From the NCBI RefSeq assembly GCF_040954835.1, contig NC_090698.1, forward strand, positions 6,384,501-6,448,500: a stretch of 64,000 nucleotides of DNA. The letters are read 5' to 3'. Position numbers and translations under genes: made by a program. This document shows positions 28,401-39,331 of the stretch, piece by piece. Position 1 is the stretch's first letter, and the number at the start of each line of letters is the position of its first letter. Source of the DNA: Lepisosteus oculatus (taxonomy: Eukaryota > Chordata > Actinopteri > Semionotiformes > Lepisosteidae). A model generated the notes under the pieces. The model was not told the origin of the DNA and did no database searches. It saw only the letters and a program-made list of their open reading frames with translations.

Positions 28401-31400
28401 TTGTTTAGTATATTGATATGAGGGTGTTGTATTGATCGTGTTGTGTAGTATATTGATGTGAGGGTGTTGTATTGATCATGATGTGTAGTATATTGATATG
28501 AGGGTGTTGTATTGATTGTGTTGTGTTGTATATTGATGTGAGGGTGTTGTATTGATCATGATGTGTAGTATATTGATATGAGGGTGTTGTATTGATTGTG
28601 TTGTGTTGTATATTGATGTGAGGGTGTTGTATTGATCATAATATAAAGTATATTGATGTGAAGGTGTTGTATTGATCGTGTTGTTTATTGATGTGAGGGT
28701 GTTGTATTGATCATGATGTGTAGTATATTGATATGAGGGTGTTGTATTGATCGTGTTGTGTAGTATATTGATGTGAAGGTGTTGTATTGATCATGATGTG
28801 TAGTATATTGATGTGAAGGTGTTGTATTGACCGTGTTGTTTAGTATATTGATATGAGGGTGTTGTATTGATCGTGTTGTGTAGTATATTGATGTGAGGGT
28901 GTTGTATTGATCATGATGTGTAGTATATTGATATGAGGGTGTTGTATTGATTGTGTTGTGTTGTATATTGATGTGAGGGTGTTGTATTGATCATGATGTG
29001 TAGTATATTGATATGAGGGTGTTGTATTGATCGTGTTGTGTAGTATATTGATGTGAGGGTGTTGTATTGATCATGATGTATAGTATATTGATGTGAGGGT
29101 GTTGTATTGATTGTGTTGTGTAGTATATTGATGTGAGGGTGTTGTATTGATCGTGTTGTGTAGTATATTGATGTGAGGGTGTTGTATTGATCATGATGTG
29201 TAGTATATTGATATGAGGGTGTTGTATTGATCGTGTTGTGTAGTATATTGATGTGAGGGTGTTGTATTGATCATGATGTATAGTATATTGATGTGAGGGT
29301 GTTGTATTGATTGTGTTGTGTAGTATATTGATGTGAGGGTGTTGTATTGATCATGATGTGTAGTATATTGATATGAGGGTGTTGTATTGATCGTGTTGTG
29401 TAGTATATTGATGTGAGGGTGTTGTATTGATTGTGTTGTGTAGTATATTGATGTGAGGGTGTTGTATTGATCATGATATATAGTATATTGATGTGAAGGT
29501 GTTGTATTGATTATGATGTATAGTATATTGATGTGAGGGTGTTGTATTGATTGTGTTGTGTTGTATATTGATGTGAGGGTGTTGTATTGATCGTGTTGTG
29601 TTGTATATTGATATGAGGGTGCTGTATTGATCGTGTTGTGTTGTATATTGATGTGAGGGCGTTATATTGATTATGATGTTTAGTATATTGATGTGAGGTG
29701 TTGTATTGATCATGATGTGAGGGTGTGGATTCATGGTGTCTTGGATATTAAAATCAGGTGCTTCACCCTCCCCTGCTGTCTCCCTCAGCCCGTGCTGGAG
29801 TGTGCTGTGCAGAGAGGGCTGGTCTACAACAAGGTGAACCCCATCTTCCACCACTGGCGTGTCCAGGACAAGAAGTTTGGCCTGACCTTCCAGAGCCCTG
29901 CTGATGCAGTCTCCTTCGAGCGAGGGCTCCACAGCGCCATCGACAGGCTGGACAGAGGTGCTGAACCAAGAGGGGGGAGGGCTCAGAGGGAGAGAGCGGA
30001 GAGAGAGAGGGGTTCAGAGGGAGTGAAGGAGACCAACAGATACAATGAGAGAGGGGGAAGGTAACATGGAGGCAGAAGAGAAGCAGAGGCAAGTCATGAA
30101 ACAGACATGTACAGAAAGGGGTCCATAGACAGATATGCAAAAGACCCCCATCCTTAAGGTCCTATAGGTGCCTTAAATCCATTTTTACTAATAGAAGTTA
30201 GCAACTGGCAAGACTCAACAGCGACATCCCCAGGATGAAAAGGGTACTGCAGGTAGGGGGGACACGCAAAAGAGAGAAAAAGCAAGCAAGAGTTTATTTC
30301 ACACAGCATCCGTTCTATTGTATCTTTGTTTATGGTGTCTGTATTTACATCTGGATGAAACCAGGCTGGGTGACGCAGTGGTGAGCACTGCTGCCTTGCA
30401 GTGCTGAGGCCCTGGGTTTGATTCCTGGGGGTACTGCCTGTGTGGAGTCTGTATGTTCTCCCCGTGTTCATGTGGGGTTCCTCTGGGAGCACCGTTTTCC
30501 TTCCACAGTCCAGTAGGTTAATTGGCTTCTGGGGGAACCGGCTCTGGTGTGAGTGTGTGCGTGTCTGTGATGGCCTGGCGTCCTCCCCAGGGTGTATCCT
30601 GCCATGCATTCATTGGTTGCTGGGATAGGCTCCAGCCCCCCTGTGACCTCATATTGCATGGATGAAAGAATGAAACCAGGCCTGCAATTGTGAGCTGTGT
30701 TACTGTTTGTTTGTTTGTTTTTTGGACATTGGAACAGTGACCTGTAATAACTCTACTGCCTGGGGTCGCTGACCTCTGTTTACCCCAGCACGTGGGGTAA
30801 CTGATCTCTCTTTTCCCCATAGTCTGGGGTGACATGTGCTTAGAAAAGGGAATGGCAGCTCCTTCTCACTGTGTTTCTCTGTTGTCTCTCCTTGTCCTTG
30901 TCTTTCTCCCTTTCTCTCTCAGGCTCGGATTCTCCTTCCTCCTCCACACCAGAAGAGGGCGACACTGAAGACGATGGCCTGGCCGTGAGTCGCTCTGTGT
31001 CACTCTCTCCCTCGGTGCTCTGTGAATGCGTATCTCTGTCTCTTTTTTCTCTGAGATTGTGTGGATTGAACACGGTACATCAGACCTCCCCTGTCCCGCC
31101 TCCCCATCGCCCCATCCTCGCTCTCTTCTCCCCTGCTCCCCTCCCTCTCTCGTCCCCTCCCTCTCTCGTCCCCTGTGTGTTTCATTTCTTCTCCTCCTTC
31201 CCTCTCTCTCGCTCCCTCGCTCAGTCCCAGGACAGCGAGTCGTCCTCCAGCAGCCGAAAGGAGATGCTGCCCAGGCCTGCCACCATAGTGACCAGCCAGT
31301 CCTCCGCCACCTGCTTTGTGCGCCCCCCTGCCACTGAGGATTATGGGTACGGAACCGGACACACCGTTGCCACGCCAACCCCTGCACAGGTAAAGATGCC

Positions 31401-33763
31401 TATGCCCCTGTTACTATGGACACCACCTATTGACTGGCTAGAGAGCAAATACTTGACATTGATTACAGAAGAGGACGCTCTGATTTTTGCCTTTATTTCC
31501 CATTGTTTTATTCCTGGTGGAGCAGGGTGCACCAACAGTAATTGCGCCCTTCTTATTGCTACACCCTACTGGAAACTAGGAAAGAGCTGGGAATAAGACG
31601 ATATGTGCTGCACAACTTTGAGTTCAAAGTGTGTCTTTGAGTTACTCCTACTCTTAACACCCACTCCCTGTGAAGTCCTGCGGTTTATGTTCTCCAAGTT
31701 AACAAATGACACATCCAGTCTACTGACTGCTATGCCCGTGTTATCAATGCTTCAATAAATCATAATAATAATTCCCAATGATCACACCTAGAACTTTAGC
31801 GGGTGCTGTGCTCAATTTCTCTGCTGCTGATGGTCCGCTTCAGATAGAAACATTGTAGACACTTGCATCCACATAAACTGTAAACTGTACAGTGAACACC
31901 TCAGTAGCTCAGTGTGATCTTGATGAGTATGTTCTTGCCTAGCTGTAGGAATAGCAGCCCCTGCACTTCTGTAAGGCTTGAGTGTCTGCTGCTAGGGCAA
32001 TGAATATGAGAGAGATATACCAAAGGACGTCCTAGGTGCAAGACTTACTGTATATATGTAAGAAAGCAGAAATATGCAAGATAAGTATCTTTCTACCCAA
32101 GCCTACAGACTCTTATTGGAGCCCCTGTGTGTGGACACACCTGGTGTCCAGACTCTTATTGGAGCCCCTGTGTGTGGACACGCCTGGTGTCCAGACTCTT
32201 ATTGGAGCCCCTGTGTGTGGACACGCCTGGTGTCCAGACTCTTATTGGAGCCCTTTGTGTGGACACGCCGGGTGTCCAGTCTCTTATTGGAGCCCCTGTG
32301 TGTGGACACGCCTGGTGTCCAGACTCTTATTGGAGCCCTGTGTGTGGACACGCCTGGTGTCCAGACTCTTATTGGAGCCCCTGTGTGTGGACACGCCGGG
32401 TGCAGATCTGCATCTAGCAGCACCAACTGTGCTCACACTTTCTTTATGCTACACCTGAATTCAAACTAGAAATACATCTGGCCATCAGCTCTGATTTCAC
32501 CAGCAGCCTAAGTGTGCAATGCTACCTGGTACAAAAGAGGAGCCACGCTCTCCGACATTCTCCTCTGTCTCCTTCTTGCCCTCTACCCTCTCTCTCCGTG
32601 TTCCTCAGATCCACACCCGCCCGCTGCAGCACCAGCCTGCGCCCGTGACGGCTGTCATTAACCCCCCTGCGCCTCCGCCTCCCGCTCAGCCTCCGCCCCC
32701 TCCCCTGCCCCCGCCCCAGGCCCCGCCCCCGGCCCCGCCCCTCTCCCCCCTCAGCCCTCTCTCCCCGACTCTCTCGCTGCTGGAGGAGAAGGACCTGCAG
32801 AGCCTGGACCCCTGCAAGGACCTGTGGGGCTCGCGCGGGTACGAGGACTACCGCCGGGCCGGGACCGCCAGGACTCTGGGCGTGCCTGCGGGCGGCGGCG
32901 GCGGCGTTGGCGGGAGCGGCGCGCCGGACAAGGCGGAGCTGTGCGTGGTGCGTTTCGAGAAGGAGCTGGCGGGCGGCCCGGTGGGCAGCGAGGTGGCCGT
33001 GACCCTGGACAGCAAGCCCCCGCTCCGGCTCGCCACGCCCTCGCCCACCTGCGGACCGGGGCCCAACGCCGTGGGCGCCACGCCCGCCTCGGGCCCCGCC
33101 GGCCCCTGCGCCCACGAGCCCGGGAAAGGATCGCCCTCCCCCTGCTGCATCCACACCTCGCTGGCCACCCCGCGCGCGCGGACTCGGAAACGGGGCGGCG
33201 GCGGCGGCGGCGACTGCGGGCTGGGCCTGGGGCTGGGCCTGGCGGGCGGCCTGTCCCCCACGCTGGACGCCGCCGTCTCCTGCGCCGACGAGGACCACGC
33301 CGGGCCCTGCCCCCCGCCGGGCGGCTCCTCCTCCTCCTCCTCCTCCCGCTGCGTCTACTGCCGCTCCGTCTTCAGCGCCGCCGACAACGGCCGGGGCCGC
33401 TGCCGGGACGCCCCGGACCCGGCGCTGCGCTGCCTGCGCCAGTGGACCTGCGTGTGGTGCGCGGAGAGCCTGCTGTACCACTGCATGTCGGACTCGGAGG
33501 GCGAGTTCTGGGAGCCCTGCTCCTGCGAGGAGGACGCCGGGGGGGGCGGGGGCGGCGGCGAGGGCGGCGGCGGCGGCGGCGGCGGGGCCGGCGGCGGCTC
33601 GGGGGGGTGCCGCCCCCACGCCCTGTGCTGTGCCCGCTGGCTGGCCCTGCTGGCCCTGTCGCTGGTCGTGCCCTGTATGTGCTGCTACCTGCCCCTGCGG
33701 GCCTGCCTGCGCTGCGGAGAGCACTGTGGCTGCTGTGGGGGCAGGCACAAAGCCGTGCGGTGA
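17295..33763 (+). CDS. spred3: Sprouty-related EVH1 domain-containing protein 3
   Basis: SPRED proteins inhibit Ras-Raf-ERK signalling at the membrane. Six coding exons join in frame: 17295-17305, 26781-26949, 29789-29957, 30923-30984, 31225-31389 and 32609-33763, for 576 residues. Exon 1 encodes only MER plus two bases, ending at a GA|GTGAGT donor. The EVH1 domain (about 5-117) shows [25 protein letters not shown] and [12 protein letters not shown]. An acidic Ser-rich linker follows, then a Pro-rich tract (about 205-245). The C-terminal Cys-rich Sprouty domain (about 440-570) shows [28 protein letters not shown] and [12 protein letters not shown] cannot place a KIT-binding domain with confidence. 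Glycine tracts inside the linker and the Sprouty domain make it longer than human SPRED3 (about 410). The position next to ggn and psmd8 supports SPRED3 over SPRED1 or SPRED2. Confidence 0.93.
17306..19370 (+). other. 5' part of spred3 intron 1, CpG-rich
   Basis: Contains CT/CA microsatellites (about 17420-17480 and 18060-18220, with a poly-C run near 18180) and a CpG-dense stretch at about 18220-19060. It is probably a continuation of the spred3 CpG island and may hold intronic regulatory sequence. No coding exon is recognised. Confidence 0.5.
19377..19408. repeat. (AAT)n microsatellite
   Basis: About ten AAT/ATA triplets, immediately before the 42-bp array. Confidence 0.95.
19445..21290. 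repeat. 42-bp minisatellite, about 44 units, spred3 intron 1
   Basis: The unit contains GTAGCTCCTATTGTAACAGG and ACTGTTCTACTGTACTGGG. It is open in two forward frames and one reverse frame, giving frames of 500-650 codons. These are artefacts of a stop-free 42-bp unit. Variation is limited to a few positions, such as CTCC/CCCC, ATTG/ACTG and AACAGG/AGCAGA. Confidence 0.96.
21545..21830. mobile_element. tRNA-derived SINE pieces in opposite orientations
   Basis: At about 21570-21735 the head and body lie on the minus strand: GGGATTTGAACCTGCAACC is the reverse of a B-box, and GGTCAGCCATTTATACAGC is body. At 21735-21830 the 3' tail of the same family (GAGAGCAAGCTGGGGTATGC, CCAATAAAGTGATCTGATC) lies on the plus strand. 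A regular minus-strand copy of the whole family is at 57232-57517, so this one is rearranged or is two fragments. Confidence 0.75.
22330..23610. repeat. 42-bp minisatellite with a 588-bp higher-order repeat
   Basis: About 30 units with words TGGTAAAAGCACAGTAAAG and GGTGAAGCACAGTGAGG. Variant markers recur exactly 588 bp (14 units) apart: ACAGGAAAGTG at about 22423 and 23011, and GTTGTTGTAAAAG at about 22578 and 23166. A 14-unit block has therefore been duplicated. The long minus-strand open frames (over 500 codons) are artefacts. Confidence 0.94.
23611..24010. repeat. 39-bp minisatellite, about 10 units
   Basis: Units carry GTAGTGAGGCAGTGAAATCA and GGTGAAACACAGTGAATT. It follows the 42-bp array directly and may derive from it. 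It lies in spred3 intron 1. Confidence 0.9.
24015..24785 (+). other. spred3 intron 1 sequence without recognised element
   Basis: Ordinary AT-moderate intronic sequence between a minisatellite and a LINE fragment. No exon, domain or repeat family is recognised. Confidence 0.5.
24790..25560 (-). mobile_element. decayed LINE reverse-transcriptase fragment (L2/CR1-like)
   Basis: Read on the minus strand, one piece (25531-25253) resembles the end of a reverse transcriptase: [19 protein letters not shown] stands where GxPQGCVLSPLLFTLY is expected, and KLAEDS stands for KFADDT. The next (25256-24798) resembles the ORF2 C-terminus, with [16 protein letters not shown] and LFSLLPSGRR-like [13 protein letters not shown]. 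The order of the two pieces is that of an intact LINE. Frame changes and substitutions show it is an old inactive copy, 5' truncated, in spred3 intron 1. Confidence 0.75.
25889..26115 (+). repeat. 45-bp minisatellite family A, copy 1 (spred3 intron 1)
   Basis: About five units with TCCAGAGATCACTGGTCCAG and TCTGTGTCATATTGTAACCC. The same family makes large arrays in the kelch gene (47199-48230) and sars2 (53262-54118). Confidence 0.93.
26395..26620 (+). repeat. 42-bp tandem repeat carrying acceptor-like sites
   Basis: Five units, each with TGTCTTTCTCTTGCAG (a strong-looking 3' splice site; one unit reads TTTCAG). The candidate AGs are near 26428, 26470, 26512, 26554 and 26596, ahead of the true spred3 exon 2 acceptor at 26780. 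Confidence 0.9.
27300..29725. repeat. 40-bp minisatellite with a 435-bp higher-order repeat, spred3 intron 2
   Basis: About 60 AT/GT-rich units with GTGAGGGTGTTGTATTGATC and TGTAGTATATTGAT. Marker variants recur at 435-bp spacing: TCATAATATAAAG at about 27766, 28201 and 28636, and ACCGTGTTG at about 27960, 28395 and 28830. A block of about eleven units, one shortened, is thus present three times. The array ends about 65 bp before exon 3. Confidence 0.95.
30355..30681 (+). mobile_element. tRNA-derived SINE with 12-bp target-site duplication
   Basis: The body (30367-30669) starts with a tRNA-like head (GACGCAGTGGTGAGCACTGC, then a B-box-like GGGTTTGATTCC). It continues with the widespread fish core (GTATGTTCTCCCCGTG, GATGGCCTGGCGTCC, GGGATAGGCTCCAGCC). 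Flanks are perfect 12-bp duplications, ATGAAACCAGGC, at 30355-30366 and 30670-30681. It sits in spred3 intron 3. Confidence 0.85.
32104..32405. repeat. 43-bp minisatellite, about 7 units, spred3 intron 5
   Basis: The unit contains AGACTCTTATTGGAGCCCC and TGTGTGGACACGCC. Some units lack a base or two. It is nearly homogeneous. Confidence 0.93.
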
Positions 33764-35480
33764 GGCTGGGCAGGCTGGGGGGGGCAGGGGGGGGGCTGCC
33801 TTTGGGGTTTTGTCTTGATGGGGAGTGTAGTGTCAGAGCAGTTGTCGATTCGTGGCTGAGGTCCCGCGCACCTGAGTCTGTGCACACTGGCCCTGCATCG
33901 CGCCCCCTGAACCTTCACCCTGACCCTGTGTGAGCCTAGTCCCTCCCTCACCTTCCCTGCCTCCCGGTTCCCAGCTGACTGGGGTGCACAAGCGAAAAAC
34001 CAAGAGAGAGGGGATTTCGGATTGGAGACGGGAAGCCAATTTTTACACAAAGGGTGGCAGGGGGCTGAAACAAGCTTCCCAGCCGTGTGGTTGAGGCTGA
34101 TTCCCCGTTAAGCCTTCAGGCCCTGAGCCCTAGCTCACCCAACCCCCGGGGGTGTGTACGGACCACAGGCGCGGTGGACCTTTCTGAGTTTAACATGGAC
34201 AGATCGCAGTCTGCTGTTTGGAGATTTGGAGTGGGAGTGGGGGAATAGAGTTAATGCAACTTTTTTAAGAAAGTTATTATTATAACTGTTATCGCTATTA
34301 TTCGTTTTATTTTTTAAATGTCGTTTTCCCCTCCCCCTCCAAAAAACAGGAGAATGGTCACAACAGCGAAAGGGTGTTTGAGTTAATCAGCAGTATTTAT
34401 TTCTGTATGTATTGATTGGTTTTGTTGATTGAGGTTTTGATTTGAAGCACACACAGAAACACACACGTCCTCCCCAAACCCATGAGAACCACTGTGCTCT
34501 GGATAGGTGAACTTGGGGAAAGAGTGAGGGAGGGAGAGATAAAGGATGGGCCTGGACAGAGAGAGAGAGACAGATCTGGACACAGAGACAGACAGATCTG
34601 GACACACAGAGAGACATAGACCTGGACACAGAGAGAGAGTCAAATTTAGATACAGAGAGACACAATCTGGATACAGAGAGAGAGACAGGGGGACAGATCT
34701 GGCCACAGAGAGAGAGGGGGACAGAGACACATCAGGGTGTGCTGTACTCTTTTGTATGAGTTTGGAATAATCCACGATTTCTGCTATTAGTGGAGCGCTG
34801 GGTGGCCCCACCTCTGACCAGCATGTCCTGGCATCAGTCATGTTTCGGCACAATCACTGCCTTGGCCTTGTGGAGCACGGAGGAAGTGCAGAGATGCCAG
34901 AGGGGCTCACAGCGAAACACGGGTTCGAGATCGAAGACGTCACGGGGAAAAGTGCACAATCACCAAATGCCAACTGCTGTTGAAAGTCCCGTGGAGACAT
35001 TTCCAAGACACGCTCCAGTCGTGTTCCAGATCTTCAGCTACCTCAGCCAGCATACAATCCTATTGCCACCGGACACCTGATCTCAGCCCCGAGCCCGTGT
35101 GTGGCTGGATGCAGCTCTGGCCAAGGCGGTGACATACTGCCGCGGTTGGGTGTCTTCTGTTGCCCCAGGATCCGGGCCCGATTTCCAACTGCCCCCCCAG
35201 CGGATACCTGCCCCCAGCGGATACCATGAGCTCGATGTTCAGAACTTGCCTGGCGCTGCAGGGACTACTGTGTGGTGGCAACAGCAGAGCTTTGTGTTTG
35301 CGAAGTGGAGTCGTGGTCGAGACGTGGCAAAGCAGAAAGCAAACCATGGGAGGAACAACAGTAGAGTGAGGTGGAAGGGTGGTATAAGCCCACTACTGGG
35401 GTAAATGTCTGGAAGAGACCATCCAGGTGCCTCTCCTGCCTCCACACTGCCAGCATGCTGTACAGGAAACAACACTGTTT
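33764..35480 (+). other. spred3 3' UTR and flank
   Basis: Directly follows the spred3 stop. It contains a fragment of the dispersed repeat also seen at 11860 (about 34020-34140) and a GA-rich simple repeat (about 34555-34720). No early canonical poly(A) signal was found, so the end of the transcript is uncertain. Confidence 0.45.
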
Positions 35481-35491
35481 AGAACAGAGGG

Positions 35492-36280
35492 CCTAGTGTG
35501 GCTCCGAGTCCTGGAGATGCAGATATAGCCTTTTGGGAAGGTGATTGTGTTTAAGCAGCGCACCTAGTCTCTCTGAGTCCTGGAGATGCAGATATAGCCT
35601 TTTGGGAAGGTGATTGTGTTTAAGCAGGGCACCTAGTCTCTCTGAGTCCTGGAGATGCAGATATAGTCTTTTGGGAAGGTGATTGTGTTTAAGCAGGGCA
35701 CCTAGTCTCTCTGAGTCCTGGAGATGCAGATATAGTCTTTTGGGAAGGTGATTGTGTTTAAGCAGGGCACCTAGTCTCTCTGAGTCCTGGAGATGCAGAT
35801 ATAGTCTTTTGGGAAGGTGATTGTGTTTAAGCAGGGCACCTAGTCTCTCTGAGTCCTGGAGATGCAGATATAGCCTTTTGGGAAGGTGATTGTGTTTAAG
35901 CAGGGCACCTAATCTCTCTGAGTCCTGGAGATGCAGATATAGTCTTTTGGGAAGGTGATTGTGTTTAAGCAGGGCACCTAGTCTCTCTGAGTCCTGGAGA
36001 TGCAGATATAGCCTTTTGGGAAGGTGATTGTGTTTAAGCAGGGCACCTAATCTCTCTGAGTCCTGGAGATGCAGATATAGTCTTTTGGGAAGGTGATTGT
36101 GTTTAAGCAGGGCACCTAGTCTCTCTGAGTCCTGGAGATGCAGATATAGTCTTTTGGGAAGGTGATTGTGTTTAAGCAGGGCACCTAGTCTCTCTGAGTC
36201 CTGGAGATGCAGATATAGTCTTTTGGGAAGGTGATTGTGTTTAAGCAGGGCACCTAGTCTCTCTGAGTCCTGGAGATGCA
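35492..36280. repeat. 69-bp minisatellite, about 11 nearly identical units
   Basis: The unit contains GAGTCCTGGAGATGCAGATA, TTTTGGGAAGGTGATTGTG and AAGCAGGGCACCTA. Units differ at only one or two positions. The minus strand is open throughout (23 residues per unit), which is not taken as a gene. It is the most homogeneous array in the window, hence probably recent. Confidence 0.95.
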
Positions 36281-36554
36281 GGAAGGAAAGGCAACTATGT
36301 GTGTGTGTGTGTGGCCCGGGAAGCATTTCCCATGTCTCTTCCTGCACCCCCAAGTCTCCGATCAGAGCTGGGGGTGGACAGCTCCTGCTCTCTTCAGCCA
36401 GCTAGCTGTGGTTCATGTGGAAAGGAGTGAGGCTGGCAGCTTGGTTTCTGGGGCTGTTGGCTGTGTTTTGGGGTGCATCCTTGTTAAATTGATGCGGAAG
36501 AAGGTCTGCCCGAACCTCAGTTTCCAAGGCGGGCGGGGTACAGATCAGTGGCAT

Positions 36555-37385
36555 GGAGTAAATTGCAGGTGTACAGTTGAGCTGTTGGGAGTATAGCACA
36601 GATGTAATACAGTTGGGGCGGTGCAGAGTATAGCGCAGGTGTACAGTTAAGTTGGTGTGGAGTATAGTACAATTGTGCAGTTGAGGTGGTGCGGAGTATA
36701 GTACAGGTGTACAGTTGAGGTGAGGATGGAGTATAGCGCAGGTGCACAATTGAGGTACTATAGAGTATAGTGCAGGTGTACAGTTGAGGTGGTGTGGAGT
36801 ATAGCGCGGGTGTAAAGTTGAGGTGGTGTGGAGTATAGTGCAATTAGAGTTGAGGTGGTGATGGAGTATAGCACAGGTGCACAGTTGAGGTAGTGTGGAG
36901 TATAGCACAGGTGCACAGTTGAGGTAGTGTGGAGTATAGCGCAGGTGTACAGTTGAGGTGGTGTGGAGTATAGCACAGGTATACAATTGAGGTGGTGCTG
37001 AGTATACTACAGGTATGCAGTTGAGGTGGTGTTGAGTATAGCACAGGTGCACAGTTGTGGTGGTGCAGAGTATAGCGCAGTTAGAGTTAAGGTGGTGTGG
37101 AGTATAGAACAGGTGTACAGCTGTGGTGGTGTGAAGTATAGTGCAGGTGCACAATTGAGGTGGTGATGGAGTATACAGCAGGTGTACAGATGAGGTGGTG
37201 TGGAGTATAGAGCAGGTGTGCAGATGAGGTGGTGTGGAGTATAGTGCAATTAGAGTTGAGGTGGTGATGGAGTATAGCACAGGTGCACAATTCAGGCAGT
37301 GTAGAGTATAGAGCAGTTGTGCAGTTGAGGTGGTGTGGAGTATAGAGCAGGTGTGCAGTTGAGGTGTTGATGGAGTATAGTACCA
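36555..37385. repeat. about 34-bp minisatellite, about 24 units
   Basis: The unit contains GTACAGTTGAGGTGGTG and GAGTATAGCGCAG. Units are more diverged than in the neighbouring 69-bp array. Open frames on the minus strand are artefacts. Confidence 0.9.
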
Positions 37386-38119
37386 GCGGCGGGTCGGCTC
37401 CCTGGCATCCCCCCCCACCCCCCAGATGGTCCTCCCTCGGGAGAACAGGCCCCGAGAATCCAAAAGAGCTGGGGGCCCGTGTTGCGGAGACACCGCTGCC
37501 CGAACATCGGCGGGGCCGACGGAATCGTCGATAACAGCCTTCATCAGCCGAGCTCCTCTACCTCTGCCCAAGACCGAAGGTATGAAGATGCCTGGAGGTC
37601 AGACCCCGCTTACTGACGTGAGCGACACAGGAATGGGGGGTTGCAGGCCTCTTCAGATCCAGTGGGAAGCGGGGTTCAGTGGGAGGTGTGTCCTGTGGAA
37701 GAGTTAGCAAGACACACACACTCTGGTGCTTCCTCCACAGTGACAGAGCAGCGCTGCTGCAGTTAGACACGGATTCCTATACTGACATTCCTCTGGATAC
37801 AAGTACACCCAACATCTACACAGAGACAGCTTCTTTTACAGAGGTTTCAGAGCACAGCAGTGACGCCCCCAACAGCAAATGCTCCTTTTTGTTTGGTCTT
37901 AAAGGTATCTTATTTTTCTACAGAACTTGGGAACAGTTGCACCCCTTGTCCACGCATATAAAAGTGGTTTTCCGTACCCAGCCGACACACAGATAACCAG
38001 CCTGCAACTGGCTGGTGCTGCGTCTTTATCAAACCCACTTCCAGAGACAGCGGCCTGTGACCCCCAGACTGAAATCAACATGAACTCAAAACTGGTCAAA
38101 CTTACTAATGATATTGGCT

Positions 38120-38560
38120 ATTGACTGACTCACTGACTGACAGAACTACAGAGTGACACACTCAGACTGACTCACTGACAGAACTACAGAGTGACACACT
38201 GATTGACATGCTCATGGGCTGACACACTGACTGACAGAACTACAGAGTGACACACTCTGACACTGACAGAACTACAGCATGACACACTCAGACTGACTCA
38301 CAGAACTACAGAGTGACACACTCTGACACTGACAGAACTACAGCATGACACACTCAGACTGACTCACTGACTGACAGAACTACAGAGTGACACACTCTGA
38401 CACTGACAGAACTACAGCATGACACACTGACTGACAGAACTACAGAGTGACACTCTGACACACTGACAGAACTAGAGTGACACACCCACTACCTGACACA
38501 CAGAGCCTGACAGAACTACAGCGCGACTCACTGACAGACTGGCGGAACAACAGAGTAACA
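38120..38560. repeat. degenerate tandem repeat of ACTGACAGAACTACAG words
   Basis: Irregular units of CACTGAC, GACAGAACTACAGAGTGAC and ACACTCTGAC. It lies 3' of spred3. Confidence 0.85.
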
Positions 38561-39325
38561 CGCTGGTCCGACATGGAGTGTTGGAAATAAACACTTTCAC
38601 GCAAGACTGGGCCAAGTGGGACAGTGTAGAGTCACAAGATAATCTACTACCAACTACAAGCAGCAAGTCTGGCCGCTGTCCGACACTGGCCAGACGAATG
38701 GCTGTCTGGGTGGTATTACAATTTTCACAGTGTATGGAATTATTATCATTATTATTATTTTCAACGAGCTTTGTATGGGTTTATGTATTCATAATGCTCT
38801 CAGTTTTGATTATTGACAGCCAAGGCCGTGATTGAGGAGGTGGTGCACTGTGGCAGGGAGAGCACAAGGTCGGTGTTTCATCCCGTGATGTGCACAGCCC
38901 CAGACCCATCTCAGAGCGCATCAGTCCTGCCCCCCAGGACTGTCGGACGTGAACCCCACGTGAAGGGAGCACACCCCGCCCCCTAGGAGTGCTCTGCAGT
39001 TGCCTAGGGGAATCCAGGTTGAGGCCGTCTGAACCGAGCCCCTCACTCACCCCCTACTCACACACCCACACCTCTCCAACAGTCGCTTTCTTCACTGTTG
39101 CCCAGGGGAATCCCATGACCCCAAGGAAAACACACACTCCTATTTCTCCACCACGACAAAGGAAACGTCTAACACACCCCCATTTCTCCTGCGATTCCAG
39201 AGACATAGACTCCTGACAGACAGATGTACAGAGAGACACAGCAGTAACCCACACGTACTGAGACACCAGACATCACCCCGAACACTGAAGGAGAGACTCC
39301 CTGCAGGCCCCTTCCTGACATCTTA

Positions 39326-39331
39326 AATAAA
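39326..39331 (+). terminator. candidate distal poly(A) signal
   Basis: AATAAA in an AT-rich stretch, 5.5 kb after the spred3 stop. It could end a long spred3 3' UTR or be fortuitous. Confidence 0.2.

Noticed and set aside
32522-33933. Open frames of 408 (minus) and 369 (plus) codons
   Set aside because: Shadows of the GC-rich last exon of spred3; they consist of Arg/Ala/Gly/Pro runs without domains.
35493-36353. Leucine-rich-looking 23-residue repeat protein on the minus strand
   Set aside because: The 69-bp DNA repeat explains the periodicity. Units are identical at the DNA level, including silent positions, so there is no sign of protein-level selection.
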